A stretch of DNA of 64,000 bases from Sclerurus mexicanus. Its lineage: Eukaryota; Chordata; Aves; Passeriformes; Furnariidae. Shown piece by piece: positions 49,001 to 61,000 of the stretch. Where the stretch lies: positions 248,001 to 312,000 of the forward strand of contig VWZF01000296.1 in NCBI GenBank assembly GCA_013396755.1, written 5' to 3'. The position numbers were made by a program, and so were the translations under genes. The notes beneath the pieces are model-generated. The model was not told the DNA's origin and made no database searches. It worked only from the letters and a program-made list of their open reading frames with translations. Position 1 is the first letter of the stretch. Every line of letters begins with the position of its first letter.

Positions 49001-52000
49001 AATGTATACTTTAATGGACTGTATTGAAGCAACAGTTTTATCTAGTCACTGATAAGAGACAGAAGCTGAAGCAAGTCTTCTATTTCAATAAGCAGCACTC
49101 AGCTTAATACTTTTCATGTAAACGCCTCCTAAAGTAAACAAAATGCTCCAATCCTGCATAAGTTGCTATCAGCATAACAACTTTTTCAAAATAATTATAA
49201 TACTAAGTGCAATTTTTAAAAAGTTATTAACTTGTGCTTTTATGATACACATGGTTTTCTACCACAAGGAGAAAGACACTCAGCACCACTAAACTCAGTT
49301 CTACAACCACATTGGTCTTAGTCTTTCATAGGTAATGAACTTCAACAATACTGAATGGAAGAAGAATCACAATGTTTCAAACAATGAAAAAACCCAAATA
49401 AGGTCCTTCTGTCATGTGAACAATCAGCACAGCTTTTCAGCAAAAACTCAAATTTGTCGCAGAACAGCTCTACGACTTTATGAATGTGCACCATAGGTAG
49501 GCCAGCTATTTAAAGACAGCAACGATGCCTACTATTTCTTTAAGGTCCCTGAATATCCTTTTGCTAATGGACCACAGAAAAACAAAATGACTCTCAAGTG
49601 TAACTGATAAATGAAAGAAGGGGATTACACGGTCTGAGTTATCACTGCAACTGCTTTACTAACACCAACATCATAACATGGGAGTAAGGGGATAGCAAGC
49701 AAGACTTGGGATACTGTACAATCAAGGTCAAGGTTTTAGACAATGGAAGGAGAGGGATGAGCCTGAGGAAATTTTTTTCTCCAGAAAAGGAAAGAAGAAA
49801 GGGGGAAGAAAATGTGGACTACATGGGAAATTAGAGTATGGGAAGAGAAAGGTGTATCTTGAAAAAACTCAGTAAGGTATAAAATAGAAATAAGCAGTAG
49901 ACAGGGAGATGTGTAGGTAAGACCCTAAGGCCCTGAAGCCTACTGAAATGAAAGTACATATAGTTGAGCAGGGAGAAGGATGAATAAAGCAAATAAAATA
50001 ATTAGGTAGGCAACAGTTTGCAACACTTCCTCCTAGATTTGTAGTGTCAAAAGTGAGTTCCACAAGTCAAAGAAAACTCTGCCAGTTCTGAAAGGTGGAA
50101 ATCATTGAGATGTCTCAATTAAAAACACACAGTGGTGTAGCATTGTGTTGAAGTGGTGAAGTTCAAGGGGGGCTTTGGCAGAGCAGCTACTCTCTACAAG
50201 CAGGTGGTTACTGCCCCTGCAAGGGGATCAAGAAATAATTCCTGATTTTACAGCTGAAAAGGAATCTCCCGTACAATGGGGGAAAACTTTAGATCAATTA
50301 CTAAGTTCTGTTGTAAAGGAACATGCTTGGTTTAGTGATGGATCAACTGACGGAGGAAAGAGGAGGAGAGGAGGAAAGAGGTTTTGGAAAGTGGCAGCCT
50401 ACCATCCCCATTCAGAGAAATTTTTAGAAAGAACAGGGAAAGGAAAAAGCAGCCAATACGCTGAATTATAACGCCACCTATATGGCTTTAAAGCAAGAAG
50501 ACCTAGGAGAATGACATCTATACAAAGACTCATGGTCAGTAGCTAATGGGTTAGCTACTTGGCTACCAACTTGCATAGCCAAAGATTGGAAAATATATTC
50601 TGAGGATGTCTGGGGAAAGAAAGTGTAGAAAGATATTTGGGTAACAATACAAAGGACCAAGGTGACCATGTTTCATGCGGATGCTCAAAGTAAAATGGAC
50701 ACATTAGAACAACTTCATAACTCTGTTGCAAACAATAGAGCAAAGACTTCCCAAGCTGAATTGGAATTCCCTCAGAAGAAGGGTTATGAAGGCTTGGCAA
50801 AATGGGCACACCAAAAATGCAGGCATCTCCAGGAAAAAGCCACTTACAGGTGGGATCAAGAATGTGGCATAATAATGCCACTTGATATGATCAAAACTCT
50901 AATTGCCCAGTGTCCCATATGCCAACAAACTCAGAAATGCCCAGTGTCAAATACTACAAGAGGACACTAAGGTAGGGGAAAATTGCCAGGATAAATTTGG
51001 CAAATGGATTATGTTGTACCTTTACCCCAGGTCCGAGGGTGTAAGTATGTTTGTACAGCTGTAGGTACATATTCTGGGTATTTGATTGCCCATCCTTGTA
51101 AAAATGCTACACACTACAGTACCCTCTATACTACAGGTCTAGTAATTTCGTACTATGGAATTCCCTTACAGATCCAAACTGACACTGAGCTTAATTTCAA
51201 AAATAAATTTGTTCAACAATATGGGGAGCAGTAAAATAGCCACTGGGTTTTTCAAATACCATACTATCTACAAGCCACAGGATTGACTGAATGGATGAAT
51301 TGTTGCAAGAGCAGTTGAAAAAATTAGGAGATGGGATCCTGTCCTGATGGAGAACTCATCTCACAGATGCACTATATATCCTAACCATTAGGCCCATTAG
51401 AGAAATGGAAACCCGCTAGATGCACGTGACTCACCCAATTTGCAAATACAACCACCAACAGTGAGCGAGACTTTGATTTACTGAGAAATCTTTCTGGGAG
51501 CGATGTCCCTTACAGAGCCACTCTGAAGGCTGCCAGACTGGACCTTTATGCATTAGAATTTATTAGAATAAATCAAAAGCATGTAAGAGTTATCAATACC
51601 GGAACAGGAACTCAAATTCCTCCATGACATTTTGGGTTGATAACTGCTTGCTCAAGCTTGACCTTAGAAGGTGTTGATGTTATGGGGGAGTAATTGATGC
51701 AGATTATCAAGGAGAAATAAAAATAATTTCATTAAATAATGGTGAACATGATTAGCACAGTTATTGATATTGCCAGTTTTAAAAACAACTGTGAAAAAAG
51801 GAGATCCAGCTCAAGTCACCATTATTTGTAGAGATAAGGGTTTCAGATACATCTGTCTTAATAATGGAGCACCAAATGGCCCTCCCATACCAGCTGAAGA
51901 AATAGCCGCAGGGAAGAACAATACTGTTTTAATCATGAAACCTGGGCAAGAAAAATGGGAATATGTCCCTGCAACCAAGTATTATATGCAAGAATAACTA

Positions 52001-55000
52001 GAGGTTATAGAATCTTGTTTTACAGATCCTGTGTGACTGAATTTGCCTGTCTACCACAATGGCCTATTTGCAAAAGGATATTATCCATGCAAGTTAGTAC
52101 GAAAACCAATATGAACCTTGATTGATTTTCATGGATGAAAGAGGACAAATTGATAATGGAAAAATGGTGAAGCAGATAACAAAGGAAATGAGAAAGCTAG
52201 CTCATGTACCTCAATGCGGAAAGGTTAGTTAGAAAGTGGACTTTTTCTCATGGCTGCCAGGGGAACCATGGATTGAGCATGCATTTTTCTTTCTCCTTTG
52301 TGCAGCTACCAGTTTAATTTGTATCCCCTGTCTAATTTCATGTTTTATGCAACTGATCAAGTGTGTTTTAGAAGGGATGCGAAATGTGGCACTGAGTAAT
52401 GAACAGGAGCAACAGTTAATCAAAGATCCAGAAGTGCTGCCTCTATGTTTAATACCTAAATCCAAAATTGTAACAGTAGATGCACCGTTATGGTGACTGT
52501 AGTCTGTCCATGGGTCAAAGGACCAATTGAAGTGCTGAGGCCTGAACAACAGGCTCTGAGCCAGAACTGACCTCTAGATGTTATATTTAGCCACGCTTAT
52601 TAGCCAAAATTCTGCTTAATTTGTAAAGATTTGTGTTTGTTATGAATGTATCTTTCTGTACTTAGAGACTAGTTAAGGCCATGGAAGTAGATGGCTGGCC
52701 TTATCAGATATGAATGCATCTATCTTTCGACAGTTGGTCCAATTGATTCTGTGATTTTCCTCTGAGCCTTGGCAAGGCTTTGGGTGAAAACCAAGGAGAG
52801 AAGAAAGACAGATATTTTCCACACTAAATAAATAATCTTGTTTGTTTAACAACACAAAAGCTGGATCTGTTCACAGCAAAGACTGAGACCTCACCTACAA
52901 GGGGACACACTGAGTAGGATTTCCCAGCTACTGGGTGCGGTTCTCAGACCTTTTGCTGTGACCAGCTGACGTGCAGGTCTGGATGACAGCAACGTATTAA
53001 TAGGATAATTGGTGATATATCTTTCCTAATCACTATAGTCACTCTTTGTAGTAATGATTAGGTGCATTGCTAAGCTTATAATTCTTTGCTTGTTTTGTAA
53101 TTCTTTACTGTTTTGCACTATAGTAAATTTATACACTTATTCTTTAAAGTTGGTGCCTGCATGTTTTGTGCTGGCATCCCCTGGCAAAGCACATGTGTGA
53201 GAAAAAAGCAATATGGCAGACTCCATGATGACCAAAGATCAAAAATTCCGGTGAGAAAAGATAAAAATAGCATGCTTTAAATGTTAAAGACTCCTTTTCT
53301 TCACAGAAGAATCCTGCAAAGGCTCTATGGTCAAGTCACCATTTTGTTCACTTGCTTAGCAATCCTCCAGAGTCAGTATGGTGACACCAAATGATGTCAT
53401 TTCCAAAAACATTGAAACTTTCTCATGTTTTCATGAAATTTTGTTAGCTTAAGCCTGCGCTCGAACCAGATCCCTGTTGGGATAACTTTTTTTTTAAAGC
53501 GGTTCTGAAATACATGAATTCTAAATCTTTGAATACTACTGCCAAACAAAGAAAGTCTGTTACTGTTTCTAGTGCTGTCAGTCAAGAGACCCACTGTGAA
53601 TTTACCTGACAGCGTGGAGCTGCTGATTGTACTTGCTGGAGTGGTTACTTCAGGTTCATCTTGCCCTATTTCATCACTCACAAACGCAGACTTTTCCCGG
53701 TCTTCCCGGAGTCCCACTGAGCTGGTGGAATCATCCTGTTCTCCTTCAGCTGATATGGACAACTTTGGAAGCAAACCCGAACTGCGTTGCTGCCGGCTAC
53801 TCTCAGTCTCAGATGAGATGGATGTAGATATTTGTTGCCTGCATTAAAAATAAACAAACTCTCAAGCCATTACTGAGACGAGAAGGCCTGCTACCTGGCA
53901 AGCAGGATATAGACCACTTCCAGCACCTCCTTCTACTCACATTTCAGAATATTCTGAACTCCAGCTTAAAGACTCCACAGATGGCAATGTAACATTTTTT
54001 GTTTTGTCTCCTGCATCTTCCTTGTCTTCACCTTGTGTTTGACTGACTCGATCTATACTACTAAAAACCTATTACAGACAAAAAAAAAAAAACCCAAATC
54101 AATTAATCACTGACATATTTGATATAAAAAATCATACACAGGATCTATGATTCTAAATGCTTATACAGTATTTCAGAGTGCAAACTTCAAAATTCTTGAA
54201 TCTTTCAAACTTCCAGGAGTCTGTGCTCTTAAAATGCTTTCATATTTTGTTTTCTTGGCTCCTCACATATGAGTATACAAATACAGCCTGTTCTCATTAT
54301 GAATTAATATATTTGCTCCTCATTTCACAGTGTGAAACAAGACAGTACAAACAAAATCCATACCCTTTGTGATTCTCAGTCACAAAATTAATGCATATCT
54401 TGGATTAATTCATAACCATAAAGCCAACCAAGATCAAAAAGCCCGAACCCCCAAAACACTGCCATAGTATCTACCAGTCAGGTGGGGAAAGCAGAAAAAG
54501 TAATCTGAATGCACTTGAATTCAAGAATAAACACATGTGCTATTAAAAATAAACTCTGATCTCTTATTTGCTTAGCTGACAAACAGCACAGAGTCTAGGA
54601 GATACAGGTAGAGATGCAATGACATAACAGCATTAACCAATCAAACAATCAGTGTGTAACAGAGCTTCCAGAAGGACAGACGCTGAACCACAGTACAAGG
54701 TTGGAAGGAACCCCTGTAGGTCATGTTGTCCAATCCCTTTGCACAAGCAGGATCACCTAGAGCTGGTTGCTAAGGACCATGTACAAAGCTTTTGAAGATC
54801 TCCAAGGATGGAGACTCCACAACCTGTCTGATGCTTGATCTCCCTCAGAGTAAAGAAGTGTTTGCCTTCAGACAAAACTTTCAGTATCTTAGCTTGTGTC
54901 CACTGCCTCCCAACAAAGTTAGCTCCAAAGAGACCATGTAAATTACAAGTGTCTGAATTTGAAACACAGCACCAAGTCAGTGTAAGGAATTTACACAGAA

Positions 55001-58000
55001 TGAGCACAACTACATCCACAAGTCCTATCTCTGCTCTTCCATGCTATCACAGACACAACACATGTGGTGTCACAGCCGGCATAAAATCCACCAGTTTATT
55101 AAGGCATAACACAAGACAAAATATAAATAGACACATCCCAAATACCTTTAAACAGCTTCTAAAATAGTTTAAAGAAACTTTTGAAAACAACTGCTGAATG
55201 CTATGTTAAGACTAAAAGCTCACTCATTAGGTATTCCACTTCCACCATTTCCCACCAATCCATCTTTCAGTGTATTTCTTCAACATGTCCACTTTGTTCC
55301 TACTAGTGTGCTCTGACCAGCAAAAACTAGCTCTCACCTCTACTGCAGAAGTATGCTACCTTCTGGGCAGCCAGTTTTACCTTCAGTTCAGAGCACTCAA
55401 ATCACTCCCTCAAATCCACATTTCTCCTTGACTAAAACAAATGATAACCATCACCTTGCTTTTCCTCTTCAGTCTACTATCATTAAAGTATAAGCTACTA
55501 TAAGGTAGTATTGTAATCTTTCTTATGCTATCACCTGCAAGGACATAACTGGAGCAACAGGAAAACTACGCACAGGAGAAACAATGTAAAGAACATGTAT
55601 TGACATTTAACAGAACGGTTCCCCTAACTGTTCTACTATGCCATCATGAATTTTCTACAGAAAATACCATCATAATTTTCCATTAGTAACTTAGAGATTC
55701 AAGAAAACTTTCTTACAGGATCTTCCCATGTTTTGATTTACTATTACTCATTGTATTCCTGCTCAATTTCAGTTAACTTCACTGGTTTTGAAAAAACAAT
55801 GCCCTATACATCTCTTCTATATTTATCATTTCCAAACTCTGTAAAAGTTGAAAAATGCTTATGTACACAATACATACAAAGATTACAGCAATTTTTACTT
55901 ACTTTTGAAAATCTGTGTGAACATGAGGAAAACTGTCTTATCTCCAAATTAAAATCTTCATCATTGGTATCATCTTCTTCCTCAGTTTCCATATGGTGGT
56001 ATTTCTCAGAACGAGCTACAGACAAGGGAAATAAAATATTTTGATTTATCAAGAAAAACTGATAGCAAGCTTTAATATTAAATGAAAGTAAAATTTTATT
56101 CTAAAGATCATTTCTGCTGAAATGTTAACCCACCAGTGAAACTGCATGCTGCAAGTGATCCTGATAAAGGGGCTTGCAAGAGCCAAAGACAGTGATTATT
56201 TAAACAAGGCATTCATCACTTTTTTTATTTTAAATACCATAAAATACCTACTGTCAAAATAACTTGTGTCATCTTCAGATTCCAACTGTGGAATAAATTC
56301 TGCTTTCTGCCTCAGCAAACTATTCCAGTCAAGGCTCCTGAAGAACTGGTGCTGCTTTACTTCATATGCACCACCTGGGGGAGCCAGAACAAAAAACACT
56401 GAGAAATCCACACCAAATCCTCTGACATTAACTGAACTAGAGCTAAATCCCTGGCCAATAATACAAATAGTCATGGAAAGGCATAGTCATCGTTGTGTGC
56501 ATGAACATCTACTACCCATTTCCATTTGAATATCCTAAACCTGTCAGAGATCTCACTTGTCTCTGCTTTGTTGTGGCCATTTCTTTAACAGTGGAGGCAT
56601 TATTTTACCATTTTCCTCCTTCTAATATTTCTATTTCTTCTGGATATTTTGGTCAGCTACTCATCAGTCAGAATCATGAGATATAGTAGTAGTAGTTATA
56701 AAAAGTACAAATATATGCACTAGGTGAGTAAGTACAAGTTATAAAATAATGCAGAATGATTCTTAATAGTTGCTCAATATAAATACTAATGCTGACCTAG
56801 AGATCCTTTTGGTGTTTTAAGGCAGTAATACACAATTCTATAGGAATTCATCTTCTTATTGATTACTGCCTGCTTGTTGTAATGTGTGTTAAATAATTAC
56901 ACTTGTTAAAACAATTACACAAGTTACCAAACAACTACAAGAACACAATGGAATACTGGACATTTTCTCCTGGGAAGATGGGAGATGATATCATCAACAA
57001 GCATATATCTAATTCTAAAAACTGAACAATTAACCTGCAGCAGCAAGACCTGCTGCCAGCTTGAACGTATGAGGTTTCCGTCGCATGGTTTTGGTGGGGG
57101 GGGCGGGCTGCAGAGGTGGCTTCTGGGAGAAGCTGCTAGGAGGTTTCTCTACATCCAACAGAGCCCGTGTCAGTCGGCTCCAAGATGGACCCACCACTGG
57201 CTGATCAGCATTATCTGGGATAACACATTTAAGAAGGGGAAGACTGCTGCACAACAGCAGCCAGAAAAGAGGAGTGAGAACAGGTGAGATGAACAACCCT
57301 GCAGACATCAAGACTAATGCCGGAGGGGCAGGAGGTGCTCCAGATGCTGGAGCAGAGATTCCCTTGCAGCCTGTAGTGAAAACCGTGGTGATGCAGCTGT
57401 GCCAGTGCAGTCCCTGGCGGACCCCATGCTGGAGCAGGTGGATGCCTGAAGGACACTGTGATCCCATGCAAAAGCCCTTGCTGGAGCAGGCTCCTGACAG
57501 GANGGAAGACTGCTGCACAACAGCAGCCAGAAAAGAGGAGTGAGAACAGGTGAGATGAACAACCCTGCAGACATCAAGACTAATGCCGGAGGGGCAGGAG
57601 GTGCTCCAGATGCTGGAGCAGAGATTCCCTTGCAGCCTGTAGTGAAAACCGTGGTGATGCAGCTGTGCCAGTGCAGTCCCTGGCGGACCCCATGCTGGAG
57701 CAGGTGGATGCCTGAAGGACACTGTGATCCCATGCAAAAGCCCTTGCTGGAGCAGGCTCCTGACAGGATCTGTGGTCCTGTGGAGAAAGGAGCTCACACT
57801 GGAGCACATTTGATGGCAGGATTTGTGACTCCACAGGGAATTCATGCTGAAGCAGTCTTATTCCTGAAGGACTGTGCTCCATGGAAGGGATGCACACTGG
57901 AGCAAGGGCAGAGCATGACAAGGAAGAAGCAGCAGGGACAGCATATGATGCACTGACAACAACCCCCTTTTCCCGTCTCCTGCACTGCTCAGAGGGAGGA

Positions 58001-61000
58001 AGTAAATCAGAAGTGAAGTTGTGTCCAGGGAGAAGAGAAGAGTGAAGGGAAGGTGCTTTTAGATTTGTTGTTATTGTCCATTATCCTACTCCATTGTTAA
58101 CTGGCAATAAACTAACTTTCTTGAGTTGACTCTGCTTTGCACATGGCAGTAACTCTCTGTCCTTATCTTAACCCATGAGCCTTTTGCATATTTTCTTCTC
58201 CCGTCCAGCTGAGGAGGGGAGGGACAGACCAGCTTGGTGTGTACCTGGTGGGCAGCCAGGTCAACCCAGCACATTGATACAGCATATATACTTCTGGATG
58301 TCAAGGCTGAGTAAGGAGAGAACCACAGAAGAAGTGTGAAATCTCCAGGATTGGTTTCTAAATCAGTGTTAGGATTTCTAGGTTAGGTCCTTTGCTTTTC
58401 TGACTGCACCAGGGAAAAATTAATATAACCCAAATCTTCCCAAAGGAGACCAAAATCACATTTCATCTAAGTCACTAGCTAAGGACTGAATATTCTTCTG
58501 AGCACAGTAATGTGCTACATCAGAACTGTACAATTCCTGATTAGTATCAGACACTTCACACCCAAATAAGTCTTTTTAATGTCATTTTCCTTCTTCAAAA
58601 CCAGTACCTTTCTCTCTTCCTTCAACTTGCCTATGCCATTCCTGAGCAAATAAACAATTACGATTTTCATGAAGTGCTATGTAGCTTGCTAATATGTATT
58701 AAACAGACAGGACTGTCATTTGAAATGCGTGATGGAACGTGGGATAAACCATGCTATTTTTCAGTGCCCTCATGGGACCCATCACACTGCAGCCTTCACT
58801 TCTGTGAGCTGATTCTAACACCTAAAGAATCCACAACTTTGCTGTGGTTTCTGTCCACACTTCAAAGAAATGGCTGCCTGATGTCCTTCTTCAGACTGCC
58901 AACTCTTACAAAGACCAAGCACTTTAAATACATCAGTCCCTAAATGAGCATCACAGGTGCTCCATGTGGTGGCACTGACAATTTCAGTAGTTAAGCCAGA
59001 CTCATTCTATCCAATTCAAATTCTCAATCAGCTGTAGCAAGAGGTAGAATTTACAATCCACTTCTGACCCAGCCTCTCACAGTCTTGAATTAACACTGTT
59101 TAACAGGAAAAAGCATCCTGGCAATGAACCAATGCCTGAAAAAATATACTTAAAATAAGGCAATAAAACTAGTTGTGGATTTTAATTTTGCCTTTGGCAG
59201 TAGTGCCTTCTGCAGCAGACAAAGTAGGCAGCAAATGCAGAAGCTATCAGGGCATGACACTTCATGGGGCAAGGGACCAATAAACTTTGCTGGCTGCCAC
59301 TTGCTCCACATCACCAGTTACAGAGAAGTCTAAAGGTTGTTTCCACAGATCCCAGACATGCGGGGAGGGACATGCAGTTCATTCATCTCAGTCACATCAC
59401 CATCTCCCAAAGGAAACCAAAGGAAGACATGTCATTTGGGACCATGTCAACAATACTCAGGGTCTGGGTTATACTCATGTTTCCCCTGAGCAGTTGTGGT
59501 AAGGCCAGTTAAGAACTGATTCTTAAAACTTCTTTTTAAATGAGGTCTAAAAATATGTAGCACAATCTGACCACTGCCTCTCACAGAAAGTCTCCAACAA
59601 ATCCTGCTCCATCAAGTGAAAAACAAACTATTACATAAACATACAGTTCTTTCATTAGCCTATGCAGGCTCACTAGTCCTAATACTTTCTTAACATTCAC
59701 ACTTATATTTTAATTCTTTTTTGTACAAGGCAGTAGGGCTTGATGAATGAGAACGACAAGACTTTTCACCACACAACCTCAGTGAATCATTTCTGACTAA
59801 CTAGTTTGAATACTCATCACCCACCCTAAAACTTAAGAGGAACTAATTTGCCAGGTTAAGGTACTTCTAAAAAAAGGAAGTTGTGTATGGATTCCCCTTC
59901 TCTATTTCAGTGTTTAGTTATTTAACACTGTATTCATGAAGAAACGCCATCCAATGGCTAACTGCTTTGAGAAATTTGCTATATTTATCAACTTAAGAGT
60001 AAATGCGAACGAGCACATAAACTCCAAAAAAGTCAGCCATCATCTTGTTAAGTTCATATTACTAGTGTGAATCTATAAAATACCACTGGTTATAATAGCA
60101 AGTTGTCATACTGCTTGTCTGGACAGATGTTTCCCAAGTAAAACAAACAGATGAACAGAAGCTCCCAAAGCTGAACACAGAAGCTATTGCTAGAACATTG
60201 ACAATTTAAAATTAGTGCCTCCTAACCTGTTCCCAGTCTTTCCAAAGGATTCTGCCTGAGCAGCAGGGTAATCAGATCCTGGGCATCTGGAGGTGGTGCT
60301 TCATCCTTCTCAGGCCAGTTGATTTCATCTAAAAATAAAACAAACCAGAAAGTTTTTTGTTATTACTGAAGTCTGAACTGAGCATTCAGCACAAACTATG
60401 TGAAAGCTCTCATCATCACCTAGCAGCAAAGCAAAGTTAAGGCAACTTTTTCAAGTTATTCTGTTGGATACGAATTCCTTCTAAATTTTACACTCTCTAT
60501 ATAGACTCCATAAGCATATTACGTTCCCATTTTTCTCAGAAGCATCCTTTAACCTAAACCAGTGTTTAGCAACAGAATAAAAGAACACTTGGCTCATGAA
60601 AAACTATTTCAAAATATTAGCACGATTTGTACACTCTTCTCCGTGTCCCCTCAAAAAATGGTCTTAATTGTAGTTATGTTTAATAAAAACCATTGTTAAG
60701 ATGGACACAGCTGACATGAGCCAGCAGTTGCTGCTCACACCTGTATTCCTTCTATAATGCTAGGAGACTCAGTGAAGTCATTACTCCCATGTCTGTTTTT
60801 TTGCAGAAGCTGTCTCCACAAATGTAATACATTGCAGATTTTAGACAAAACACTGCAGAGGTTTCTTGGAAGGTACAAGGACTTTGGCATCAGAGAAAGA
60901 GAACATTAGGAGCTCTGTAAATACAGAAGGTTGTTAAGGATTTCATTGCCATTATGTGACCTAGACTTTTCCTTCAAAATAATCATAACTGGAGAAATTA

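Larger units (their letters stand above)
50165..53193 (+). mobile_element. 5'-truncated class III (ERVL-like) endogenous retrovirus
   Basis: The order on the plus strand is RNase H, integrase, dUTPase and an Env-TM-like frame, followed by an LTR-like stretch. A dUTPase placed after the integrase is the hallmark of ERV-L elements. Gag, protease, reverse transcriptase and the 5' LTR are absent, so the copy is truncated on the left (edge near 50110-50165). Frames are broken by stops and shifts throughout, and the element cannot encode any complete protein. It lies antisense inside a MAST4 intron, the orientation usually tolerated. Edges are by eye. Confidence 0.75.
48854..53605 (-). other. MAST4 intron holding an antisense endogenous retrovirus
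   Basis: At 4.75 kb this is the largest intron in the window. About 3 kb of it (50165-53193) is retroviral DNA in the opposite orientation, annotated separately. The remaining 48854-50160 is AT-rich with no recognised feature. Confidence 0.75.
56375..60226 (-). other. MAST4 intron holding an antisense solo LTR
   Basis: A 3.85-kb intron. The LTR (57066-58273) is annotated separately. The flanks (56375-57060 and 58279-60226) show no recognised repeat or exon. Confidence 0.7.

Noticed and set aside
57030..57845. 271-codon minus-strand open frame
   Set aside because: It lies in the solo LTR and owes its length to the duplicated 265-base block around the N at 57503.
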